64,000 bases of DNA from CAVZZV01 sp963779845 (GTDB lineage Bacteria; Bacteroidota; Bacteroidia; Bacteroidales; GCA-2748055): contig CAVZZV010000005.1 of assembly GCA_963779845.1 (NCBI GenBank), positions 1,533,106 to 1,597,105 of the forward strand, in the 5' to 3' direction. Within the stretch, counting starts at the first letter, position 1. Each line of letters begins with the position of its first letter. The notes under the pieces are model-generated. The model searched no databases. It was not told the DNA's origin and was given only the letters and a program-made list of their open reading frames with translations. The position numbers were made by a program, and so were the translations under genes. This document shows, piece after piece, positions 28,423 through 38,900 of this stretch.

Positions 28423-29529
28423 TTAAATCAACTTTTCCAGAACATTGTAATGTTCGGTCGCGGATTTTCTCCAGCTAAAATTGCTTAGTTTAGAGCTCCC
28501 TTTATCAATAAAGGTCTTTCGCAGAGTTGGTTCCATCAGTTTATCGATCCCCTGGGCAATCGAATCAACCGAATTGGGATCAACCAATAGTGCCGATTGG
28601 CTGAACAATTCTTCGAGGGAGGATCCAAAAGAGGTGAGCACGGGGGCTCCCGAAGCCATTGCTTCCAGGACAGGTATTCCGAATCCCTCATAAATAGATG
28701 GAAAGGCGAAAAACAGACAATTTTGATATAATATTTTTAATTCTTCCTGTGAAACATACCCCGTAAGGACGACAAGCTTCTCCTCAACGAGTGGTTTTAT
28801 CTTTTCAAAGAGCCTGTCATGCATCCATCCGGTCTTCCCGGCAAGCACCAAAGGAATTCGTTCCTTTTTCGCGTTACTCATCAAATAGGCATCAATCAGC
28901 CTGTCCAGGTTCTTTCTTGGTTCGAGGGTGCCAAGAAAGAGAATAAACGCAGAGGTGAGTCCCAATTTTTCGAGGTACCTGTTCCTCACTTCTTTGTCGA
29001 CTGGTATCAGGAAATCCTGGTTAAAACCATTGTAAACCACCGTGACCCGATCTTCATTTACATGATAAAAATGACAAAAATCCTTTTTTGTGGTCTCAGA
29101 AACGGCAATGAAATGATGGGCATTTACCAGGGAGGATCGTATCATTTCATCAAAATAATCGATCTGTTTACGTGTCACGATATTATCAATAAGGATGAAA
29201 GCCAGATCGTGGATCGTGGCTGCGGAGGGAATTTTCAAGCCGGCCGGTACATAGAACCTCGGGCCCCAAAATACCTCTGCATCAGACCTGTTTGCCATAA
29301 AAGAGAGGGCCGTCTTTTCCCAAATTTTTTCTAATTTCCACCGGTAGAATGGAAAACTTATATTCTTAGCCTTTATCCTTGAATTTTCTTTAAGTTCAGT
29401 ATTTTTCAGGGAAGATTTCAAAAATAAACGGGATTCACAGGGTAAGTTATTGGTAATTTCATGGGCGTAAATACTTATACCCGCTTTTTTCCGCGTTTCA
29501 ACCGCTCGTCCATCAATGCCTATGATCAT
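28423..29529 (-). CDS. Family 4 glycosyltransferase
   Basis: A 368-residue GT-B enzyme of the mannosyltransferase-like GT4 group. It opens with IGIDGRAVETRKKAGISIYAHEI and contains SAATIHDLAFIL, FIAVSETTKKDF, FLGTLEPRKNLDRLIDAYL and FAFPSIYEGFGIPVLEAMASG, all standard for GT4 proteins that transfer mannose- or rhamnose-type sugars. It diverges from the beta-helix lipoprotein gene with 230 bases between the likely starts. Confidence 0.92.
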   Translation of the reverse strand: MIIGIDGRAVETRKKAGISIYAHEITNNLPCESRLFLKSSLKNTELKENSRIKAKNISFPFYRWKLEKIWEKTALSFMANRSDAEVFWGPRFYVPAGLKIPSAATIHDLAFILIDNIVTRKQIDYFDEMIRSSLVNAHHFIAVSETTKKDFCHFYHVNEDRVTVVYNGFNQDFLIPVDKEVRNRYLEKLGLTSAFILFLGTLEPRKNLDRLIDAYLMSNAKKERIPLVLAGKTGWMHDRLFEKIKPLVEEKLVVLTGYVSQEELKILYQNCLFFAFPSIYEGFGIPVLEAMASGAPVLTSFGSSLEELFSQSALLVDPNSVDSIAQGIDKLMEPTLRKTFIDKGSSKLSNFSWRKSATEHYNVLEKLI

Positions 29530-29759
29530 GATTTATTGAGATTTGAATTCCTGCGACTTTTAAAATCTCTGCGAAGGTACGCATTTCCTGTAAAAGTAGG
29601 ACAATCGGCAATTAATTCAAACCATTTGTATAGCCTTTCGTAACATCCTATGCAATAGGATCAAAAATTTCATGTTTATTTAGTGTTTAATTTCCAAATT
29701 GTAAACAAATGACGATCTTTGGAAGGGCGGGGTTTAATTCAACAAATATTTCATTGATT

Positions 29760-31124
29760 ATGAACAGTATCCTTGCTTTCATCCTATTGATTCATACCGG
29801 TTGCGGGAAAGAATTTCTCCCTTTGGCTACCGACGACCCGACAACCGTCGTAATGGGAACAAATACCGGCATCCTGAAGGAGCTCCTTTGGGATCCTTCA
29901 GATAGCGCGATTCATATCGATCCGGGGTATAGCGCAGACTCCGTAAGAGACGGATCGGTTCTCCATCCTTTCAGATCCTTTTCCGAGGTGAAGTGGATAG
30001 CCGGGAAGGTATATGCCTTAAAACGGGGGAGCACTATTCATGCCCCTACCATTATGCTCGCGGCCGACCATGTTACCCTCGCCTCCTATGGAGAAGGGGA
30101 ACGACCGGTAATCATCTCTTCCAGCGATGCCCATGCGGTTTCAACAGATTGGAATGGAGGAATCGGGATAACCATTCGGGATATAGAGGTATATGCCCCG
30201 AACGCCCAGAGCTGCGTAATTTTCAGGGACAACAGTAAAAATGTCAAACTTCTGAATGCCAGACTACATGGTGCAGTCTGGGGATTACGGGCATTAAATC
30301 ACGTCGATGGGATTTATGTTTACAATACCGAAATATTTGACACAAAGGATGATGGAATGTTCATCAAGAATTCCGTTAATATTGATATCCACCGCTGTTA
30401 CATCCATCATGTAAATCAGAACTGGCAACCTCCGGACACTCCTGAAACCAAGGCTGCCGGGGATGGAATTCAATTCTCCGGGTGTAACCATTGGCGGGTA
30501 CGGCAGAATAAAATCGACCGAAGTGATACCGGGAATAAATTCTGTTTTATTTCCAATAATCCTGGTCAGGATGACGGTATATTCGAGTACAATGAACTCA
30601 CAGGACCCATGGTTAATGGTTTTTCAATTTACATTGGGGATGGTAAAAATATTATCATCAGGTATAACGATCTAACCGGTTCCAATTCTCCAATTTATTC
30701 CCATGCAACGGGACTTAAAATTTATTACAATATATTCAGGGAAATGAACGGTCCCCTTTTCGTCAGTGGGTCGGCTGAGGTTTACAATAATCTTTTTTAC
30801 CACTGCAGGATGGGGGTCGAAGGAGGAACGATTGTAGCAAAGAACAATATTTTTGATCTTGGGTCGGTAGAAAGAACGGTCTTCAAGGTTAAACAGCTCA
30901 GCGAAAGCAATAATTTGTTCGTAGTTGGAAAGGCTACAAAAAATTCCATCACTGGTGATCCAAAGTACCTTGATGCAGCCGAAGGCGATTTTCGGATAGG
31001 TTCCGATTCAGATTGTGTGGATAACGGAGTTAAACTGGGATTTTTAATAGACCTGGAGGGGAAAAGTGTCCCGATGGGATCAGCCCCCGATATTGGCCCT
31101 TTCGAGTATTCTCCCGGACTTTAG
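29760..31124 (+). CDS. Beta-helix lipoprotein, third member of the local family
   Basis: About 454 residues. I chose ATG 29760, which begins a short hydrophobic signal ending IHTGC, a probable though imperfect lipobox; an upstream ATG at 29709 would bury it. The mature protein is a single beta-helix unit homologous to those at 14.3-21.5 kb (IHIDPGYSADSVRDGSVLHPF at its start, TKDDGMFIKNS, AAGDGIQFSGCNHW and GNKFCFIS in the core, and SVPMGSAPDIGPFEYS at the end). It lacks the PKD-like, discoidin-like and sorting domains, so it is probably retained on a membrane. Its stop shares TTAG/TTA bases with the convergent phosphopantetheinyl transferase gene. Confidence 0.75.
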   Translation: MNSILAFILLIHTGCGKEFLPLATDDPTTVVMGTNTGILKELLWDPSDSAIHIDPGYSADSVRDGSVLHPFRSFSEVKWIAGKVYALKRGSTIHAPTIMLAADHVTLASYGEGERPVIISSSDAHAVSTDWNGGIGITIRDIEVYAPNAQSCVIFRDNSKNVKLLNARLHGAVWGLRALNHVDGIYVYNTEIFDTKDDGMFIKNSVNIDIHRCYIHHVNQNWQPPDTPETKAAGDGIQFSGCNHWRVRQNKIDRSDTGNKFCFISNNPGQDDGIFEYNELTGPMVNGFSIYIGDGKNIIIRYNDLTGSNSPIYSHATGLKIYYNIFREMNGPLFVSGSAEVYNNLFYHCRMGVEGGTIVAKNNIFDLGSVERTVFKVKQLSESNNLFVVGKATKNSITGDPKYLDAAEGDFRIGSDSDCVDNGVKLGFLIDLEGKSVPMGSAPDIGPFEYSPGL

Positions 31125-31891
31125 CACAGAGAGGCAGGGGAATGAAAATCTTCCGGTGAGGCGATCTCCTTCATGATGATTTCAGGATCGAATGGGAGGG
31201 AAATGCTCATGTAATAATCCTCCAACTGATAGGAATGGATATAATACCTCTCACAGAGGGGTTTATCATTCCTTTCGATGATAATGGTGTTTGCTCCATC
31301 GATAACCTGAATTTTGGTCAAATCCTCGCTTATCCCGGTTCCGATAGATTTTAGGAAAGCCTCCTTCCGCGTCCAGCAGAGATAAAACCGTGGGAGGGAT
31401 TGCTGCTCATTTTCAAGAATGAATGCTGCTTCCGGATGGCTAAAATAATTTTTAATAATTGTATAAAATTCAGCGTTTTTCTTTATTTTTTCGACATCCA
31501 GGCCTGTGAAGGCGCTTTCGGAAATGGCAATGGCGAACAAATCTCCTGAATGGGCAACATTAAAATGCAGATCGCTCCCTCTTACAAAAGGTTTTTCATT
31601 GGCGGTGTAGGAAATTTCGATGGTTTGGGGTTTACATCCCAGATTGGAGGCCAGATGGATCCTTACAAAGGCCCGTGCGGAAATAAAATTTAGTCTGTCC
31701 TGCTCAAAATGGAATCTTTTTGCCCGTTTTACCTCTTCAGGGCTTAAGAATGATTCCAGGTTTAAGATTCCCTCCTTTTCGATTCCCGAAGAATAGCCAT
31801 AGTATATCCATGCTTTGGGCTTGCCTTCCGGGTTAATCTCATTGGTTGGAAAAGAAAGTGTACGGCAATAAACCAGGCATGATTGCGGCAT
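31121..31891 (-). CDS. Sfp-type 4'-phosphopantetheinyl transferase
   Basis: About 256 residues. It transfers phosphopantetheine from coenzyme A to the serine of carrier domains, and would activate the five PCP/ACP domains and the free carrier protein upstream. The Sfp-type signatures are FTGLDVEKIKK (magnesium-binding acidic pair) and CWTRKEAFLKSIGTG (WxxKEAxxK). ATG 31891 starts after the thioesterase gene ends at 31903; the longer frame to 31957 would overlap that gene and lacks family similarity. It is the last gene of the NRPS-PKS operon. Confidence 0.9.
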   Translation of the reverse strand: MPQSCLVYCRTLSFPTNEINPEGKPKAWIYYGYSSGIEKEGILNLESFLSPEEVKRAKRFHFEQDRLNFISARAFVRIHLASNLGCKPQTIEISYTANEKPFVRGSDLHFNVAHSGDLFAIAISESAFTGLDVEKIKKNAEFYTIIKNYFSHPEAAFILENEQQSLPRFYLCWTRKEAFLKSIGTGISEDLTKIQVIDGANTIIIERNDKPLCERYYIHSYQLEDYYMSISLPFDPEIIMKEIASPEDFHSPASLC

Positions 31892-31902
31892 ATTTGATAA
31901 GG

Positions 31903-32853
31903 TCAATTGGTTAGCGTGGGATCCGGGACATCGTCTTTTTCGGTCTTCCGGATCCAATCTGCTATAATTGTTTTAAGTGATTCTACACTTTCTTCAATCT
32001 TTTTAATCGTATCATGATTTCCTTTGATGGTCACCAGTTTTATGGAATCACAATATTTGTCCCAGCTTAAATATTTTTGAGGAGATTTGTTTTCAGAAGC
32101 CCGAAACAAAAGTATATTTCCCTTAAAAGCTCGTGAAGGTTTATAATTCTTCATGCTGTCATGATATTTTCCTGCGATATATTTATTCCGGTATTTATCG
32201 GGCAGCGGTTTCTCAAAGAGATGATAGGTTGCAAAATACCACTTCCAGGAATCATAATATATCTTTAACCAGGCCTTTTTTGGTACAGAGAAAATTTTCC
32301 TGAAGCGGTTTTTTACAGCAGGGATTTCGGAAGGTTTGTTTTGGCTGTTGCTGACACTGCAATCGATAAGAATGAGTTTTAATACTTCATATCCCCTTCT
32401 TTGAAGTTCTACGGCAATTTCAAATGCGAGGATACCTCCGAATGAGAATCCTCCCAAAAGATAGGGACCCTTTGGATCCACGATCAGCATTTGGTTAATA
32501 TAGTCCTCGACATATTCCCCTATTTTCTTAAACTTATTCTTTTTGCCATCGGAACCATAATGAAAAAACCCATAAAAGGGCTGGTCCTTCCCAAAATGGT
32601 CACTCAGGTAATAATTGGTCTGATCACCATGGACCAAAAAAAATGTTGGTTTTGAACCTTCTGGATTAATGGGCATGAGATTATGGCACTCTTCCGGCCA
32701 ATAATGTTTAATAAGCTTAGGCTTATACTCTTTTAGCTTCGAGATAACATCCTTGTCCACAGCATTTTCCGGGCCTGTGTATTTGAGTTTCCCCCCGTAA
32801 AAGGATACGTTAATTTCCTTTTGTTTTAATTCAACCAAAAAATCGCTAAACAT
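31903..32853 (-). CDS. Thioesterase with N-terminal TubC-type docking domain
   Basis: A 316-residue protein. Residues about 1-50 (FLVELKQKEINVSFYGGKL ... KLKEYKPKLIKHYW) match the TubC_N/beta-hairpin docking fold that usually begins NRPS subunits and binds the C-terminal tail of the partner. The rest is an alpha/beta-hydrolase thioesterase with FLVHGDQ, the nucleophile serine in LGGFSFGGILAFE (about residue 140), an aspartate in LILIDCS and a late histidine in IKGNHDT. It should release the finished chain from the last PCP, supplied in trans. It is 100 bases downstream of the giant PKS-NRPS gene, which has no thioesterase of its own. Confidence 0.85.
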   Translation of the reverse strand: MFSDFLVELKQKEINVSFYGGKLKYTGPENAVDKDVISKLKEYKPKLIKHYWPEECHNLMPINPEGSKPTFFLVHGDQTNYYLSDHFGKDQPFYGFFHYGSDGKKNKFKKIGEYVEDYINQMLIVDPKGPYLLGGFSFGGILAFEIAVELQRRGYEVLKLILIDCSVSNSQNKPSEIPAVKNRFRKIFSVPKKAWLKIYYDSWKWYFATYHLFEKPLPDKYRNKYIAGKYHDSMKNYKPSRAFKGNILLFRASENKSPQKYLSWDKYCDSIKLVTIKGNHDTIKKIEESVESLKTIIADWIRKTEKDDVPDPTLTN

Positions 32854-32953
32854 TTTATCAACCTTTAACTTAAACTCCGCGGCGAATTTACAACTTTTAA
32901 TATTTCTTTCCTACTTATTTCCCCCCGGTAATACCGGTTGGGAAACACCTTCT

Positions 32954-35900
32954 TTAAATCTCTCCTTCAATTAGTTTGACCTCTTTCGAATCTTTACCGC
33001 TTTTAGTTTCCTTTTCCATGGATTTAATTTTTGCCAGTTCGATATTCTCGGCAAGATCTTTAATCCTTGGGCTGTCGAAGAAAATCCGCAGATTAAGTTT
33101 TATATTAAAAGCCGCCTCAATCCGGGCAATGATCGAAATGGCCGAGAGGGAATTCCCGCCGATGGTAAAATAGTTATCATTGATCCCGAAATTATTCGAT
33201 TTAAGTATCTCTGACCAAATATCGAAAAGCTTCTGTTCCACAGAGGTAAGGCTTGTAGTCTCTCTTTTTTTAGGCTGTAACTCTTCAGGATTGAATGAGA
33301 GGGCTTTTTTATCGATTTTCCCGTTGATATTCCTCGGGAAGCCGTGCATGATCTTAAAGGCGGAAGGGAGCATGTAAACAGGCAGTTTTTCCTTGATTGT
33401 TGAGGTAATTTGCTTTAAATCCATGCTGAAGTCTGGCTCGGTATTCAAAAATGCAATGAGACGGACATCCCCTTCATTGATTTTATAGGCCTTGACGACC
33501 GATTCGACGACCCCCTCAAGGGAACGGAGTACGGCCTCTATTTCTTCCAGTTCGACCCTGAATCCCCTTATTTTAAGCTGGTTATCTACCCTGCCATGGA
33601 ATTCAATATTCCCGTCGGGAAGCCAACGCCCCATATCGCCCGATTTATAAAGCCTTTCTCCCGGGATTTCAGGATGCATTATAAATTTTTCCCTGTTCAG
33701 TTCATCCCTGTTGAGGTAACCCCTTGACACGCCATCGCCGCCAAAATAGAGTTCTCCCACGATCCCCACCGGTTGATAGTTCAGGTGCTCATCAAAAATG
33801 TAAACTGTCGAATTGCTGATTGGTTTGCCAATAGGTATACTGGTCTTGTATTCTTTTTCGATGGTAAAACAGCTTGAAAAGGTGGTATTTTCCGTAGGGC
33901 CATAGCCGTTAATGACCGTTAGCCCGGGATTGTCTCTTCGCAGCTTATTGACATGCTGGGGAGAAAGTACATCGCCTCCGGCCAGAAGGTGGGTTAATCC
34001 TGAAAAGATATCGGTGCGAATTTCTACCAGCTGGGTCAGCAGTGCAGAGGTCACCCAAATGGTGGTAATTTTGTTTTTATGCAGCTCTTCCCCGAAGGCC
34101 TGAGGCTTAAGAATAGTCTCCTTTTCAACAATATAAAGGGTAGCCCCGTTGAGCAGGGGACCCCAAATTTCAAAAGTGCTTACATCAAATACAATTGCCC
34201 CTGTCAGCATGAAACGGTCTTCCTGCCGGTAGGTGATAAAATTGGTGTTTTTTACCAGTCTGACCACAGAATTCTGCTGGATCATACTTCCTTTGGGGTT
34301 CCCTGTGGTTCCGGATGTATAAAGAATATAAGCAAGATCAGTGGGTTTGTTTATATTGTCGAGGGCTGAACTATCGGGATGGAAGCTGAACGGGTCGTTG
34401 ACATTGATTTTTTTGATCTCCTCCACCGGAATACTTTCCAGGTAATCTTCCTGACACAGAATAATTTTACAATTGGCATCCCGCAGGATAAATTCCTTTC
34501 TGTGTACCGGATATTCAGGGTCAATGGGTAAATAAGCCCCACCTGATTTCAGGATGGCCAAAAGGGAAATGATGATTTCAATATTCTTGTCGAAAATTAA
34601 TCCCACCGGCATGTCTGGCTTTACCCCTGCCTTTCGCAGTGTACGGGCGAGGCGGTTACTTAGGGAATCCATTTCCCGATAGGTCAGCGATCTGTCCTTA
34701 AATACAAGGGCGGTTTTATCCGGCGATTTTTGTACCCACTCTTCAAAGAGTTGGGTTATGGTTTTATCTGAAGGATAATCGGACTTCATATTGGTGAATT
34801 CCAGAACTTTGCGCTTATCTTCTTCAGAAATAATCGGGATGGAGTGGACAGGGGCCTTAAAATTCCGGACAATATTTTCGACCAGCAATAAATATCGTTC
34901 ACGGAGTCCCTGTATGGTTTCCCTTGTAAGGATATCCGCATTGTACTCTATCTCCCCTTCAATTACATCGCCGTTTTCCCACATGTAAAATGAAAGATCA
35001 AAAGCGGATGTTCCCTCATCTCCCACAAAACGATCGGTTTGAAGTCCACGCATTTTTAAGGGAACATTAAGATTGTTTTGCCAGGCAAAACTCACCTGGA
35101 ACAGGGGATTAATATTAAGGGACCTGTCGGGGTTGATCAGATCAACAACCTTGTCGAATGGAACATCCTGATGGGTCATACTTTCCAGGATTTCTTCATG
35201 GGTCATGGCGGCAAACTTGTTGAAAGGAAGATTTTGGTCAAATTTCAGCCTTATGGCAAGGGTATTGACAAACATCCCGAAAATATTTTCCAGGCTGGAA
35301 ACAGGTCGGTCCGAAACGGGTGTTCCGATCACGATATCATTTTCACCGGAATATTTTTTGATCAGGAATGCAAAGCTACTGAGCAGGGTGGCATAAAGGG
35401 ATACCTTGTTTTCCTTACTGAAATTTTTAAGTTTCAGGGAAGTTTCCGGGGAGAGGCCAATAATTTCCCTTCCACCCAAACCTGAGGGTATTTTTTTCCT
35501 GGGGAAATCGTATGGGAAATTTAGTACTGTGGGGGCATCCCTTAGCTTATTCTCCCAAAATTTCAGCGATTCAGGGTTATCTCCCCGGTGTTTATTTTCA
35601 TTCTCCCAAATCGCATAATCGTGTTGTTCAAATTGAATTTCAGGGAGTACCGGAGATTTTTGATCGATTAAACTATTGTAAATGTTCCCAAGTTCACTGA
35701 TAAATATTTGCCATGACCATCCATCAAAAATCATATGGTGGACGGCAAAATGAAAATAATGATGTTCCCCACCGGTCTTTATGAGGTAAAGCCGGTAGAG
35801 GGGGCCATTTTCCAAATCAAACTGCTGAACGGAGTCTTTATTTACAAAGGTTGTTATGGCCTTTTTTTTCTCCTTATCGGACAGCCCTGAAAAATCCATC

Positions 35901-38900
35901 TCCTGAAGCTGGATCTTCTCAGGAACAATATCACAATAAGGGGTTTCATCAACTTCCAGGATCTTTGAGTATAATATCGGGTGCCTGTTGAAGAGGTATT
36001 CAAGGCTATCGGTGAATATCTTCTTGTCGATCCTTCCTTTGATACTGTATGTAAAGGGGATAATGTATGTCGGCACCTCCGGGGCGAGGCGACTTATAAG
36101 CCATAGTCGTTTTTGATTTAAAGACAGGGGTAACCGGGTTTTCATTTCAAAGTGTTTTAACCCGGTCAATAATGACGAAATTTCAGCATTGTTGGATTTT
36201 CCGCTAATTAAATTTGCCATGCTCTGAGGATCCGGATTTTTTACCAGGTCCCTGAAGCTGATCTCCCTTTGAAATGTTTCTTCTATTTTATTGATCAGGC
36301 TTATCGCGGACAAAGAGGTTCCGCCCGCATCAAAGAAATCCTCCTCCGGTCCAACCCAATCTGAATTTAAAACTGTCTGCCATATTTTTAAAAGTTGTGC
36401 AGTTGTTTCTGAACCCTCCTCCTCCGTTTTTACAAAAACCTTTTCAGGCGATTCGGTGCTTTTGGGGGGTGAATCGACGAGCAGGATTTCTGCAGCGGGT
36501 TGAAGCACAGGAGCAGTGATACTCTGGCGGTCATTGACGTCAACATTGAGCAGATTCAGTCTAAGTTCCGGATTTTTCGCAAGGCTTCCCATAATTGCCA
36601 TGAGATCTTCTTTCAATCGTTTGATAGTAGACCTTTCCAGAATATCGGAATTATATTCTATCTCCCCTTCGATAAAATCTTCGTTTTCCCATAAATAAAA
36701 TGTAATATCAAATGGGGCAACACCTTCATCCACAGTAACTCTCTCCCCGGAAACATCATCCAGTTTCATGGGCAGACTAAAATTATTCAACCAGGCGAAG
36801 GCAATTTGAAAAATGGGGTTTACCCCTGGTTTTCTATCCGGTTTAATCGCTTCCACGACCTTCTCAAAGGCAAATTCCTGGTGTGAAATCGTTTCGAGGG
36901 CCTCTGTTTTCATCTGTCTGACCAGCTCCAGGAAAGGAAGTTTTTCGTCAATACGGCAGCGCAGCGCAATGGTATTCACAAGCATACCAAATATTTTCTC
37001 TATTCTCGACTGAGGCCGGTTAGCCACTGGGGTCCCGATACAAAAATCATTATCCCCGCTGTATTTACTCAGGATAACCGACAAGCAGGAAAGTATGCTG
37101 ACAAACATGGTGGTGTTTTCGGCTTTGTTAATTTTCCTCAAGCCGGAGACAGTTTCAGCAGGTATCCTGAGGTATTCCTTTTCACCAAATCCACTGGTCT
37201 CTTTATCCCGGGGCTTATCCCATGGAAAGTTTATTTCCATCGGACAATCTTTTAGTTTATTCTTCCAGTATTGTATATGTTCTGCTTCAAGGAGCGGGTT
37301 TATGTTTTTTGATTCCCATTCCGCAAAATCGTACAGATGGTATTTAATTTCCTCCAGGTCAGGTTCCCGGTCATGGGCAAATGCTGTGTAAACTTCATTA
37401 AGCTCATTAACAAGAATTCCCCAGGACCAGCCATCGAAAATCAGGTGGCTGATGGTAGCATGAAAGAAGTAGCTTGAATTGCTTTCTCTGATGAGGTATA
37501 ACCTGTAGAGCGGGCCCTTTTCCAGGTCAAAAGTCTGGCGGGAATCTTTCCCGATAAACTCGAAAATTTTGTTCCGTCTTTCCGAGAAGGGGTAGGGCGA
37601 GTAGTCTGCCAACTTAACTTCCACAGGCATGGGCCGTATTTCACAATGTGCATTTCCATCTACATAAGGGAATATGGAAAACATGGTATGGTGTCTGTTG
37701 AATATATATTCCAGGCTTTTTTGCAGTATGGTTAAATCCGGCCGGCCGTTGAGGTAATAACTGAAAGGGATATTATAGGCCGGATTGTATTTCTCGAGTT
37801 TGGAGATAATCCATAACCGTTTCTGGCTGGCGGAAAGCGGAAGGAATTCCATGTCGGTGTGGGGAACAATTTCTTCCCTGGTGACCGGAATTCCCAATTC
37901 ATGTTGGATTACCTTATTTAACTTATTTATGGTAGGATTATCCAAAAAAGACTTTAGCGGCAGGTTTATACCGAACTCTTCCTTGATACGGGTAAGGATC
38001 TGCAGGGCCAACAGCGAATGACCGCCCAGCTCATAAAAATCGTCGTCAGAACTCAACTCTTCGAGTCCAATGAGCGCTTTCCATATTTCCTTGAGGCGTT
38101 CGGTCCTGTCCAGTTTTTTACTCATTTGTTTATTTGATGTGTGCATTATTTTATCATGTGAGCCGTCTGCTTCTCTACTTTGGTCATTATAATTAAGCCT
38201 ATCCGACAATTTAAAGTCGATCCAATATCTTTTTCTTTCAAAAGGATAGGAGGGCAATGCGATTTTGTGCAACTCCCGGTCCATCTCATTATTTAAAACG
38301 GGAGGCTTGATGGCTCCGGTTAGCCATAACTCTCCCATGCCCTCCAGGATCCTTGCCGGCTCTTTCTTTTCCCCCGGCTTGCCGAGGCTGGCAATGATGG
38401 ATTTTTTATTCTTAACGGATTTGCTTTGCCTTGCCAGGGAACTGAGGTGGGTGTCGGGGCCGATTTCAAATAACGCTGTTTCACCCTTGCTCAGTAAGCT
38501 GATCAGGCCTTTTCTAAACTGCACGGTATTTCTCAATTGCCGGGCCCAGTAATCCCCGCTGGTTGCCTCTTCCGGGGTAATAAACTTGCCCGTAAGACAG
38601 GATATAAACGGGATTCCGGGAGCAGAAAGTTTGAAACACTCTACATAATAGGTAAAATCCTGTAAAATAGGTTCAAATGTTTTTGAATGAAAGGCGTGGG
38701 AGGTATTTAAGGCAATAAATTTAAGCTCCTTTTTCTCCAAAAGGTTCACTACCTTTTCTTCATTTTCGAAGCTAAAGGAGATGGTACACATGAATTCGGC
38801 ATTGTCGGCAGCAATTTCGAACAGGTCGCTTTTCAATTCAAGGAGCTGTGCGGAAGAGGCCCGTACGGCAAACATCCTGCCTCCGGGCATTCTGTTCATT

